Assembly: GCA_023424235.1 (NCBI GenBank)
Contig: JAFAEB010000117.1
Location: 1-13,836 of the forward strand
From: Bacillota bacterium
Lineage (GTDB): Bacteria > Bacillota > Clostridia > Lachnospirales > Lachnospiraceae
Reading direction: 5' to 3'
Length of the DNA: 13,836 bases
The notes under the pieces were generated by a model. It made no database searches and was not told the DNA's origin. It was given only the letters and a program-made list of their open reading frames with translations. Below are positions 1-7,206 of the stretch, in pieces (position 1 is the first letter of the stretch; each line of letters starts with the position of its first letter). The translations under genes and the position numbers were made by a program.

Positions 1-2
1 CA

Positions 3-305
3 GTTACTACCATGAAAGATAGTTGGAGAGCAGGTATTGCAGAAAAAGACGAAACTAAAATGATAACAAATGGTATCTATAAAATCAGTAGAAATCCAGC
101 ATTTTTAGGATTTTATTGTGTTTACATAGGAATATTACTAATGTTTTTTAATCTACCTTTACTAATTATTAGTGTTGTAGCAATAACTATGCTTCATTTA
201 CAAATTTTGCAAGAGGAACAATACTTAGCAAAAGTATTCAAAAACGATTACTTGGAATACAAGAAAAAAGTTTGTAGATATATAGGTAGAATAAGTAAAA
301 AATAA
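3..305 (+). CDS. Isoprenylcysteine carboxyl methyltransferase-like membrane protein, C-terminal part (5' end outside window)
   Basis: Only the last ~100 residues are present. The reading frame is open to the left edge (Val-Thr-Thr before the Met at 12), so that Met is probably internal. Two hydrophobic segments (about residues 31-47 and 48-66 from that Met) are flanked by the signatures of the isoprenylcysteine/phospholipid methyltransferase family: NGIYKISRNPAFLGF (residues 20-34), and an EEQYL helix (68-72) followed by a basic stretch ending in CRYIG. In this family that C-terminal part binds S-adenosylmethionine and closes over the membrane-embedded site. Bacterial homologues usually have unknown substrates, since bacteria lack prenylated CaaX proteins; small thiols or lipids are possible. 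Family assignment is good; the reaction is not known. A long hairpin follows 15 bases after the stop. Confidence 0.75.
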   Translation, partial: VTTMKDSWRAGIAEKDETKMITNGIYKISRNPAFLGFYCVYIGILLMFFNLPLLIISVVAITMLHLQILQEEQYLAKVFKNDYLEYKKKVCRYIGRISKK

Positions 306-319
306 TAAGCTTTAAGAGA

Positions 320-401
320 AAGTCCCCTAGTAAGTATAGACTGATCTGACCTTATAAAATATCCATTTTAGGTCAACTCAGATTAGCTCACTAGAGGACT
401 T
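320..401 (+). terminator. Long imperfect hairpin, probable terminator
   Basis: Arms at 320-352 and 370-401 are imperfect reverse complements (about three quarters of positions pair, including uninterrupted AAGTCC/GGACTT and TGACCT-type ends) around an AT-rich 17-base loop. On the plus strand the right arm runs into TATATTTTA, which fits termination of the methyltransferase-like gene. It also lies just past the stop of the minus-strand gene at 414, so it may act in both directions. The arms are longer than an ordinary intrinsic terminator needs. Confidence 0.6.
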
Positions 402-413
402 ATATTTTATCTG

Positions 414-1085
414 TTATTTTTCAATCTTTACAACTTCACCTTGTTTTTTATAAATGCTATCTGCTGGGACATAGCCTCTAACCATAGATAATGGATAGAT
501 TTGAGCACTTCTACCTACAACAGTTCCAGGATTTAATACACTATTACATCCAACTTCCACATTGTCTCCAAGCATTGCACCAATCTTTTTAAGACCAGTT
601 TTAATTTTCTCTCCATTATAATTTATGGTAACTAATGTTTTATCCGATTTAACATTAGAGGTAATTGAACCTGCACCCATATGTGCCTTATATCCAAGAA
701 TAGAATCACCTACATAGTTGTAGTGAGGAACTTGAACTTTATCAAATAAAACTACATTTTTAAGTTCTGTTGAGTTACCTACTACTGCACCTTCACCAAT
801 AATGGCATTACCGCGAATAAAAGCACAATGTCTTATTTCAGCGTCTCTACATATAATCGCAGGTCCGTTAATATAAGCGGTAGGAGTTACTTTGGCATAA
901 CGTGACACCCACACATGATTTCCTGTCATTTCAAACTCATCTGTTGGTAAAGTACTTCCAAGTTCCATAATAAAATCACCAATGTTACTAAGAACTTCCC
1001 ATGGATAGTTAATTCCTTCAAATAATTTTGCTGCTATTGTTTTCGTTAAATCGTAATTATTCTTAACTAATAATTTTTCATACAT
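414..1085 (-). CDS. GlmU-like left-handed beta-helix (hexapeptide repeat) protein
   Basis: This 223-residue protein has a short helical N-terminus (1-50) and then hexapeptide-type turns (about 55-205), the pattern of left-handed parallel beta-helix acyltransferases, which normally form trimers. Residues 119-139 (VPHYNYVGDSILG...MGAGS) closely resemble the acetyltransferase half of GlmU (NHLTYLGDAEIG...), and H121 aligns with the GlmU catalytic histidine. The N-terminal pyrophosphorylase domain of GlmU is absent: there is no nucleotide-binding GxGTRM motif. Proteins like this are often labelled UDP-N-acetylglucosamine pyrophosphorylase, which the sequence does not support. A sugar-nucleotide or sugar-phosphate acyltransferase role is plausible. 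The start is fixed by GGAGGG seven bases upstream. It follows topB on the same strand after 138 bases, with its own candidate promoter. Confidence 0.75.
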   Translation of the reverse strand: MYEKLLVKNNYDLTKTIAAKLFEGINYPWEVLSNIGDFIMELGSTLPTDEFEMTGNHVWVSRYAKVTPTAYINGPAIICRDAEIRHCAFIRGNAIIGEGAVVGNSTELKNVVLFDKVQVPHYNYVGDSILGYKAHMGAGSITSNVKSDKTLVTINYNGEKIKTGLKKIGAMLGDNVEVGCNSVLNPGTVVGRSAQIYPLSMVRGYVPADSIYKKQGEVVKIEK

Positions 1086-1115
1086 ATTTTTCCCTCCAAA
1101 TTTTAAACCATTACC

Positions 1116-1144
1116 ATTATATCTAAGTTAACTATTTCTTAAAA
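1116..1144 (-). promoter_or_regulatory. Candidate promoter of the beta-helix gene
   Basis: The minus strand carries a perfect TATAAT at 1121-1116. A 17-base spacer separates it from TTTTAA (1144-1139), a poor -35. The -10 ends about 30 bases before the ATG at 1085, leaving room for the ribosome binding site. A dyad immediately upstream (1149-1169) could be a regulator site. Confidence 0.4.
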
Positions 1145-1148
1145 TTCT

Positions 1149-1169
1149 TTACAAGAGTATACCTTGTAA
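1149..1169. repeat. Inverted repeat TTACAAG-N7-CTTGTAA
   Basis: A perfect 7-bp dyad with a 7-base centre lies between topB and the beta-helix gene, directly upstream of the candidate promoter. As a hairpin it lacks a T-run on the minus strand, so it is a weak terminator candidate for topB; as DNA it is placed like an operator. A second, all-AT dyad is at 1180-1197. Confidence 0.35.
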
Positions 1170-1223
1170 GTTACTTTTCAAATTAAATAATTAATTTATT
1201 TTTAATATAATTCCTTTATAGGC

Positions 1224-3320
1224 TTACTTCTTATAATTTGCTGCTGCTTGATTAAAATAATAAATTAATTGGCTTTGATTGTTTAAGCCCTTAACTCCAT
1301 TGGTCATACGACTAACGAATCCTTCTAATTTTACCATATATTCCTCAGTAGTTATACTTCCTTCAGAAACATAACTTAATCCTTTTTCCCAACTAGCTGT
1401 TAATTCTGCATTTAATAATGATTTAATAGAGGAATTCACCACATCGTAAATCATTTCACGAAGTAGGGTTGGAGTTACAATCTGAGTTTTTTTATTTAGA
1501 TTTAAGTATTCTATCTTAAATAATTTATTTAATATTTCTGCTCTTGTTGCACTTGTACCAATACCACTACCTTTTATTTGAGCTCGTAGTTCTTCATCTT
1601 CAATAAGTTGACCTGCATTTTCCATCGCTAGTATCATAGTACCTGAACTATAGCGCTTTGGTGGTGCTGTTTCACCTGTTTTTATGGTTAATGCTTTTAT
1701 TGGTAGCATCATACCCTTCTTAAGACTCTTAATTACCTCAAAAAAATCTTTATCAAAACTTTCTTCTGAATCCTTTTCATTATCAGACGTATCTTTATCT
1801 ACTTCTTGTTTCTCTTCTTTTTTACGGTCAAAGGAATTCTTTGCTACTGCTAAATACCCTTCATCTACTAAGACTTTAAAGGATGAAAAGAAACACTCTC
1901 CTTCTATTTTACTCACCAAGTTCACTTTTTGATATACTGCTGGAGGATAAAATATACTCAAAAATCGTCTAACAATTATCTCATAAACTTTATTTGCAGT
2001 AGGTGATAGAGAATTTAATGCATTAAGTCCTTGCCCAGTTGGTATAATGGCATAGTGATCCGTTATCTGCTTGTCATTCACATACCTGGTTTTACTAATA
2101 TTCTTATAACTTCCGTTCCCAAGAATTTCAGTTGCATAATCCTTACTGTGAATATATCCTTTTAATCCAGAAATGTTCTTTGCTATTTCCTTACTAACTG
2201 CTGTAGATAATACCCTTGCATCTGTTCTAGGGTAGGTTACTAGTTTCTTTTCATACAAATCTTGTGTTATTTTTAGAGTTTCATCTGGACTAATTTTAAA
2301 TAATTTGGCACATTCATTTTGTAATTCTGCTAAGTTAAATAATAAGGGAGCATTTTTATTCTCCTTCTTCTTCTCAATTTGTACTAATTCAGCAAGTAGA
2401 TGCTCTGTTTCATTTAATTTATCTATAAGGCTACTTTTCCCATTTTCAACTATTTCTATGAGATTTGCTTCTCTTTTTGCTAGCATAGAGATTAAATTAA
2501 CAGCATCTTCTTTTTCTTTAAAACCATTTTCTTTATATAATAATGGAGAATTAAAGTATTTAGAACCCTCAACAGCACGAAACTCACCATCAAAGCTAGT
2601 TCCATGAGCATCTAAACTTGCTAGTACTCTATAAAAAGGGGTCTTTACAAATTCTCTAACTTCTCTTTCTCTTCTAACAACCATACCCAGTACGCAAGTC
2701 ATAACTCGACCTACAGCAATGGCACCTTTCTTATCACTACCTAAATAATTTTTTATACTTTGACCATATTTTAGAGTCAGTATACGAGAAAAATTAATAC
2801 CCATTAGATAATCTTCTTTTGCTCGTAAATAAGCCGCTGCAGATAGATTATCATATTCTGTAATCGGTTTTGCTTCTTTAATACCTCTAAGTATTTCATC
2901 CTCGGTCTGAGAATCAATCCACACTCTTTTTTTTATCTTATTACTTGGCACGTTTGCCATTTGATCCACTAAACGATAAATATATTCTCCTTCTCGTCCC
3001 GAGTCCGTACAGACATATATGGTATCTACATCTTTTCTATGGAGTAAACTTTTCACTACCTGAAATTGCTTACTTACACCGGGAATTACCTCATATTTGA
3101 ATTCTTTTGGTAAAAAAGGCAAGGTTTCTAGAGTCCACCTTTTTAGAGCCGGATCATAACTTTCTGGATATGACATAGTTACTAAGTGTCCAACACACCA
3201 AGTAATAACGCTGTCCTCTGATTCCATATAGCCATCCTTATTTGCAAAGGAACTTTTTAATGCCTTAGCAAATTCTCTTGCTACACTTGGCTTTTCCGAT
3301 ATGTATAAACTCTTTGACAT
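1224..3320 (-). CDS. topB: DNA topoisomerase III (type IA), without a C-terminal zinc-finger region
   Basis: This 698-residue type IA topoisomerase relaxes negative supercoils and decatenates DNA by passing one strand through a transient nick. The TOPRIM domain begins at once (SEKPSVA, 8-14) and holds the metal motif TDSGREGE (105-112). The catalytic tyrosine is Y363 in VTYPRTDAR. DHYAIIPT (421-428) and GSGIGTSATRAEIL (584-597) are further family signatures. A very acidic, charged insertion at about 498-526 probably forms a loop or linker. The protein ends right after the catalytic core, lacking the Cys-rich zinc-binding tail found in B. subtilis TopB. In TDSGREGE the middle acidic residue of a classic DxD is Gly, as also in Gram-positive TopB proteins (TDAGREGE). 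The start is supported by GTGGAG eight bases upstream. It may be co-transcribed with the beta-helix gene. Confidence 0.95.
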   Translation of the reverse strand: MSKSLYISEKPSVAREFAKALKSSFANKDGYMESEDSVITWCVGHLVTMSYPESYDPALKRWTLETLPFLPKEFKYEVIPGVSKQFQVVKSLLHRKDVDTIYVCTDSGREGEYIYRLVDQMANVPSNKIKKRVWIDSQTEDEILRGIKEAKPITEYDNLSAAAYLRAKEDYLMGINFSRILTLKYGQSIKNYLGSDKKGAIAVGRVMTCVLGMVVRREREVREFVKTPFYRVLASLDAHGTSFDGEFRAVEGSKYFNSPLLYKENGFKEKEDAVNLISMLAKREANLIEIVENGKSSLIDKLNETEHLLAELVQIEKKKENKNAPLLFNLAELQNECAKLFKISPDETLKITQDLYEKKLVTYPRTDARVLSTAVSKEIAKNISGLKGYIHSKDYATEILGNGSYKNISKTRYVNDKQITDHYAIIPTGQGLNALNSLSPTANKVYEIIVRRFLSIFYPPAVYQKVNLVSKIEGECFFSSFKVLVDEGYLAVAKNSFDRKKEEKQEVDKDTSDNEKDSEESFDKDFFEVIKSLKKGMMLPIKALTIKTGETAPPKRYSSGTMILAMENAGQLIEDEELRAQIKGSGIGTSATRAEILNKLFKIEYLNLNKKTQIVTPTLLREMIYDVVNSSIKSLLNAELTASWEKGLSYVSEGSITTEEYMVKLEGFVSRMTNGVKGLNNQSQLIYYFNQAAANYKK

Positions 3321-3487
3321 AATTCTACTCCACTTTCTATCTACTTTAAATCAACCCTATCGTAAAGGGTAAGTTACTTATTTTACTTTTAATGTAACAT
3401 TGATTCACTATTTATATATAATAACACACTAAATTTAATAAGAAAAGACTTACAATAGATTGAGTCAATTAGTTTCTTATCTGATGT

Positions 3488-3522
3488 TAGTTCAATTTTA
3501 ATCTAGTTCAATATAGTTTGAT
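3488..3522 (+). promoter_or_regulatory. Direct repeats, candidate activator site for the GH4 gene
   Basis: TAGTTCAAT occurs at 3488-3496 and 3504-3512, sixteen bases apart, followed by the variant TAGTTTGAT at 3514-3522. A related AGTCAATTAGTTT lies at 3463-3475. The repeats fall roughly 65-100 bases upstream of the expected start, the usual place for an AraC-type activator. The regulator identity is inference. Confidence 0.35.
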
Positions 3523-3573
3523 TTTCCCTCTAAAACGGATAATTCCTTTATAGCATATTTAATCCTACTTTAC

Positions 3574-3579
3574 TATAAT
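3574..3579 (+). promoter_or_regulatory. Candidate -10 of the GH4 gene
   Basis: TATAAT is perfect and lies about 50 bases before the ATG. The sequence 17 bases upstream (TAGCAT) is a poor -35, which would suit a promoter that needs an activator. Confidence 0.5.
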
Positions 3580-3629
3580 TTGATCTATAAATAAGCATAA
3601 CTATTATATATATAGTAAAGGAGCACGTT

Positions 3630-5018
3630 ATGGTATATAACAATGAAAAGGTATCTGATATTAATATTGCCTATATTGGTGGCGGTTCAAGAGGATGGGC
3701 TTGGACATTTATGGCTGATTTATCTATGGAAGAACAATTAAGTGGGACGATCCGTTTATATGATATTGATATGGAAGCTGCGAAGCACAATGAGATAATC
3801 GGAAATAATCTATCAAAACAAGCAGATGTAAAAGGGAAATGGAATTATACTACATCCTCCACCTTAGAAGAAGCCTTAAGAGGAGCTGACTTCGTAGTTA
3901 TCTCTATTTTGCCAGGAACTTTCAAGGAAATGTACTCCGATGTTCATAGCCCTGAAAAATATGGTATTTATCAATCTGTTGGTGATACGACAGGGCCAGG
4001 GGGGCTTGTTCGTGCTCTTCGTACCATACCTATGTATATTGAAATAGCAGAAGCAATTAAGAATCACTCTCCTAATGCATGGGTTATAAATTATACTAAT
4101 CCAATGGCACTATGTATCCGTACCCTTTATCATGTCTTTCCAGAAATTAAAGCATTTGGTTGTTGCCATGAGGTGTTCGGCACACAAAACCTATTAGCTT
4201 CAATGTGTAAGGAGATGCTTGGTGCAAAAGATATAAGCCGTAAGGATATTCATGTAAATGTATTAGGTATTAATCATTTTACATGGTTTGACAAGGCCTC
4301 ATACAAGGGATATGATTTATTTCCTTATTACAAAACATTTTCAGATACATATTATGAAACTGGATATGAAGAAAATACGGATGGTAATTGGATGAACAAT
4401 TCCTTCGCTTTTGCTCAAAGAGTAAAGTTTGATTTATTTAAAAACTACGGGTATATCGCAGCTGCTGGTGATAGACATTTAGCTGAGTTTATGGCACCAA
4501 TTTATTTAAAGGATAAAGAAACGGTAACCTCTTGGATGTTTGGACTTACAAGCGTAGATTTTAGAATAGAGGATTTACATAAACGTATCGAACGAAGTAA
4601 AAGGTTAGTATCTGGTGAAGATAAACTTGGGGATAAACCATCTGGTGAAGAAGGAATCTTATTAATAAAAGCCTTAACTGGATTAACAAGGACAATAAGC
4701 AATGTCAATATTCCAAACAAAGGACAAATTCATAATCTTCCAATGGGGACTATTGTAGAAACCAATGCTTTATTTGAAAAAGATCACATAGCACCAATCA
4801 TGGCTGGAGCTATCCCTTCAAAGCTTCTAACCTTATTAGAACCACATGTTAAAAATCAAGAAGATATCTTTAATGCTGCTATATCTTGTGACCGAGAACT
4901 TGCATTTAAAGCTTTTATGAATGAACCATTAGTTACTATTAATGAGGTGGATGGTAAAGCTTTATTCAATGAAATGTTAGAAAATACAAGAGATTATTTA
5001 CCAAGCGCTTGGTTTTAA
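3630..5018 (+). CDS. lplD: GH4 family glycosidase, probable alpha-galacturonidase (LplD-like)
   Basis: This 462-residue protein is an NAD- and divalent-metal-dependent family 4 glycoside hydrolase, acting by an oxidation-elimination route in the cytoplasm. The Rossmann motif is IAYIGGGSRGW (13-23), followed by the acidic D45 region. YQSVGDTTGPGG (114-125), NYTNPM (154-159), GCCHEVFG (177-184) and GINHFTW (213-219) surround the active site; C179 and H216 are the expected metal ligands. GH4 subgroups are told apart by the four residues at the metal cysteine, and CHEV is the reported signature of alpha-galacturonidases. The sequence also closely follows B. subtilis LplD from memory. It would release galacturonic acid from pectin-derived oligosaccharides. 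No transporter or other pectin gene is in the window. The start is supported by AAAGGAG six bases upstream. Another GH4 specificity remains possible. Confidence 0.8.
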   Translation: MVYNNEKVSDINIAYIGGGSRGWAWTFMADLSMEEQLSGTIRLYDIDMEAAKHNEIIGNNLSKQADVKGKWNYTTSSTLEEALRGADFVVISILPGTFKEMYSDVHSPEKYGIYQSVGDTTGPGGLVRALRTIPMYIEIAEAIKNHSPNAWVINYTNPMALCIRTLYHVFPEIKAFGCCHEVFGTQNLLASMCKEMLGAKDISRKDIHVNVLGINHFTWFDKASYKGYDLFPYYKTFSDTYYETGYEENTDGNWMNNSFAFAQRVKFDLFKNYGYIAAAGDRHLAEFMAPIYLKDKETVTSWMFGLTSVDFRIEDLHKRIERSKRLVSGEDKLGDKPSGEEGILLIKALTGLTRTISNVNIPNKGQIHNLPMGTIVETNALFEKDHIAPIMAGAIPSKLLTLLEPHVKNQEDIFNAAISCDRELAFKAFMNEPLVTINEVDGKALFNEMLENTRDYLPSAWF

Positions 5019-5025
5019 GGAGATA

Positions 5026-5146
5026 AAGTAAATATTATAGTTTCTTTAATTTATCAAGTAGTTGAATTAGATGAAATGTAAGTAAATATAGTTTATTTAA
5101 TATATCAAGTAGTTGAATTAGATGAAACGTAAGTAAATATAATTTA
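5026..5146. repeat. Tandem direct repeat, two full copies plus a partial third (54 and 51 bp)
   Basis: Units start with AAGTAAATAT at 5026, 5080 and 5131. The first two share a nearly identical ~40-base core including TATCAAGTAGTTGAATTAG and end in GATGAAATGT or GATGAAACGT. The third copy is cut off by the terminator hairpin. The units contain in-frame stops and do not code for protein. Confidence 0.85.
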
Positions 5147-5147
5147 T

Positions 5148-5184
5148 ATAAGAGATAAATGAGCTTTACTCATTTATCTCTTAT
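5148..5184. terminator. Bidirectional terminator between GH4 and araC-type genes
   Basis: A perfect 16-bp stem (5148-5163 with 5169-5184) closes a 5-base loop. It lies between the ends of two converging genes, four bases from the AraC-family stop codon. The stem is AT-rich, with A- and T-rich flanks on both sides, so it can serve both transcripts. Confidence 0.85.
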
Positions 5185-5188
5185 TGAT

Positions 5189-6046
5189 TTATTGACTTAA
5201 GTATTGCTTTCTATATTTTAAAGGTGAAATCTCCATATAGGTCTTAAACACTTTCTCAAAATAAGTAATACTATCATAACCAACCAATTCTGCTACTTCC
5301 GTAATTGGCTTATCAGAAGTTTCAAGTAATAGTTTTGCTTTCTTAATACGTACAATGTTAATATACTCATTCACTGTAAATCCAGTCACTTCTTTATATA
5401 TTCTACTTAAATAACTTTTACTAACATAAAAATGTTTTGATAAATATTCAAGAGAGATTTTATCCTTATAATAAAGATTAATATATTCCGCTATTTCATG
5501 AATCTTCTTATGCTTTTGAGTATTAACAGTTTGTACTTGAAATGTTGTATATTCACCTTTTTTACATCTTAATATAAAAACTAGTAATTCAGCAACTTTA
5601 ACTCGAACAAGAAACTCAAAACCCGTTCTTTTCTTTTTCATTTCTGCCATTAAGTCAAATAATAGGTTTTCTACATATTGCTGACCAGAATCATTTAAAT
5701 CTAGTACTCCAAAGCAATTTGCATATGAATGTTCGAAATCCATACCACCTAACAAGGAAAACACTAACTTCATTATTTCGTCCGGTATCTGAATTAAAAT
5801 TCTATCGTGATAGAAACTGCTTACACCCACTGTTTTATGTACTTGATTTTGATCGATAAACACAAGACTTCCTTTCTTTATATGGTAAGTCTGTTTATCT
5901 ATAAAATAATATCGTTCACCTTCTAAAAGATAATATAATTCATAATCTTTATGAAAATGTTTCGAAACCATATTAAAATCATAATCTCTCTCAATTCGTT
6001 CCACTACTATGTTGCCAGCTGATTCAAAAAATACTATGTTTTCCAT
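5189..6046 (-). CDS. AraC family transcriptional regulator with N-terminal cupin
   Basis: This 285-residue regulator has a cupin-type ligand domain (about 24-75; HFHKDYELYYLLEG is the usual beta-barrel start) and a C-terminal pair of helix-turn-helix motifs (about 183-282). The first is ISLEYLSKHFYVSKSYLSRIYKE; the second, with the family signature ITEVAELVGYDSITYFEKVFK, is at 248-268 and followed by SPLKYRK. Cupin/AraC proteins typically sense a sugar or sugar acid and activate nearby catabolic genes. It converges on the GH4 gene, which makes that gene a likely target, though not proven. It is divergent from the DegV operon, which it could also touch. AAAGGAG sits six bases before the ATG. 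Its own promoter has tandem dyads just downstream, suggesting regulated expression. Confidence 0.9.
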   Translation of the reverse strand: MENIVFFESAGNIVVERIERDYDFNMVSKHFHKDYELYYLLEGERYYFIDKQTYHIKKGSLVFIDQNQVHKTVGVSSFYHDRILIQIPDEIMKLVFSLLGGMDFEHSYANCFGVLDLNDSGQQYVENLLFDLMAEMKKKRTGFEFLVRVKVAELLVFILRCKKGEYTTFQVQTVNTQKHKKIHEIAEYINLYYKDKISLEYLSKHFYVSKSYLSRIYKEVTGFTVNEYINIVRIKKAKLLLETSDKPITEVAELVGYDSITYFEKVFKTYMEISPLKYRKQYLSQ

Positions 6047-6096
6047 CTGTTGCTCCTTTCTGCATAGTCAAAAACCAAAAGATATATAGTTTATTA

Positions 6097-6120
6097 TGCT
6101 ATGAGCATTGCTATGAGCAT
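6097..6120. repeat. Two head-to-tail 12-bp repeats TGCTATGAGCAT, candidate operator
   Basis: TGCTATGAGCAT is repeated exactly at 6097-6108 and 6109-6120. With its preceding base each copy holds the dyad ATGCT-N3-AGCAT. They lie about 10-30 bases downstream of the predicted start of the AraC-family gene, a position suited to repression or autoregulation. Confidence 0.6.
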
Positions 6121-6135
6121 TTAAGTTACACCTTA

Positions 6136-6163
6136 ATTATACTATATCCCAACATAATGTCTA
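6136..6163 (-). promoter_or_regulatory. Promoter of the AraC-family regulator
   Basis: On the minus strand TAGACA (6163-6158) and TATAAT (6141-6136) are separated by 16 bases, a good sigma-A match. The predicted start is near 6129, giving a leader of about 80 bases. Confidence 0.6.
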
Positions 6164-6207
6164 GCCAATCTATGATATTTTTTAACCTTTGCATTTCCAT
6201 TTTTCAC

Positions 6208-6236
6208 TGTACATTTGAAATCCTTTTCGATATAAT
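6208..6236 (+). promoter_or_regulatory. Promoter of the DegV-LUD-small protein operon
   Basis: TATAAT at 6231-6236 is preceded after 17 bases by TGTACA (6208-6213), four of six matches to the -35 consensus. The ATG at 6276 has AAGGAG six bases upstream. Confidence 0.55.
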
Positions 6237-6275
6237 AAAGGATAGTGATTTGAAAATAAGAATAAGGAGTTTATC

Positions 6276-7160
6276 ATGACGGATTATCAGATATTTAGTG
6301 ACTCATCATGTGATGTGCCAGCTGAGTTATTAACGGTTAATGATATAATATTAATCCCCTTTTATGTAACATTTGATAAGGAAAATTATTATAAAGAAAA
6401 TATAGAAATTACAAACAGTAAATTTTATGATGTACTAATGAACGAAAAAGTTTTCCCTAAAACTTCACTACCATCCGTAGTAGATTATATGAGTCATTTT
6501 GAAACTGCTATTATAGCAGGGAAAGATGTTCTATGTCTATGTTTAACAGAGAAGTTTAGTGGTTCCTATCAATCAGCCGTGAATGCAAAATTATTATTAG
6601 AAGAAAAATATCCAGACGCAAAAATTCATATCGTAGATTCAATACAAGCTACAGCAGGTCAAGGAATCACCCTACTACAACTAGCTTACATGAAAAAAGC
6701 TGGATATACCATAGAAGAAGCCGTAGCTAAAATTAACGAACTAAAAAATACTGCAAGAATTATGTTTACCGTAGATACTTTAGAGTATTTAACCAAGGGG
6801 GGACGTGTTGGTAAGGCAGCTTCACTGGCTGGGACCATGCTAAATTTAAAACCTATGATACAGCTTAAGGATGCAGAACTAATACCTTACTCTAATGTAA
6901 GAGGTAGAAAAAAATCCTTACAAAAAATATTATTTATGGTTGAAGAGTACTTTAAAGAAACTGGACATAGCTATGATGACTATGACTTTTGCTTAGCCAA
7001 TGCAACAACAATGGAAGAAACCTTATCCGTTCAAAGTCAAGTTGAAGAGCTAATTGGTAGAAAAATAACCTATCCTGTATTCCAAATTGGCGTAACAATT
7101 GGTACTTATACTGGACCTGGTGCAATAGGTGTATGTTTTATAAAAAAATACGATCGTTAA
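6276..7160 (+). CDS. DegV family fatty-acid-binding protein
   Basis: This 294-residue protein has the full-length DegV fold. Family marks: IFSDSSCDVP near the N-terminus (6-15), KTSLPS (62-67), TEKFSGSYQSA (91-101), VDSIQATAGQG (120-130), TLEYLTKGGRVGKAASLAG (168-186), RGRKKS (209-214) and the C-terminal IGTYTGPGAIG (275-285). DegV (FakB-type) proteins bind a single fatty acid and, where FakA kinase exists, present it for phosphorylation so that exogenous fatty acids enter phospholipid synthesis. No fakA-like gene is in the window, and many clostridial DegV paralogues lack a known partner. It is the first gene of a three-gene operon with an LUD protein and a small membrane protein; the next gene starts 46 bases after its stop with no terminator between. 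Confidence 0.92.
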   Translation: MTDYQIFSDSSCDVPAELLTVNDIILIPFYVTFDKENYYKENIEITNSKFYDVLMNEKVFPKTSLPSVVDYMSHFETAIIAGKDVLCLCLTEKFSGSYQSAVNAKLLLEEKYPDAKIHIVDSIQATAGQGITLLQLAYMKKAGYTIEEAVAKINELKNTARIMFTVDTLEYLTKGGRVGKAASLAGTMLNLKPMIQLKDAELIPYSNVRGRKKSLQKILFMVEEYFKETGHSYDDYDFCLANATTMEETLSVQSQVEELIGRKITYPVFQIGVTIGTYTGPGAIGVCFIKKYDR

Positions 7161-7206
7161 TTTATTAATACCGAAATTCTTTTATAACCTTTGGGGGAGG
7201 TAAACC

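Larger units (their letters stand above)
3321..3629. other. Divergent intergenic region between topB and the GH4 gene
   Basis: These 309 bases contain no credible gene and must hold both promoters. Seen here: a small dyad ACCCT-N7-AGGGT (3355-3371) in the topB leader; repeated TAGTTCAAT-like elements (3488-3522); a TATAAT facing the GH4 gene (3574-3579); and a near-palindrome of alternating AT (3600-3616) touching the GH4 ribosome binding site AAAGGAG. I could not find a convincing topB promoter. Confidence 0.6.

Noticed and set aside
1684..2607. Plus-strand open frames inside topB (1684-1932, 2305-2607)
   Set aside because: They lie opposite a well-conserved topB frame, have composition typical of antisense reading, and match no family.
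5026..5146. CRISPR-like array
   Set aside because: Only two full units, tandem without unique spacers, and no cas genes nearby.
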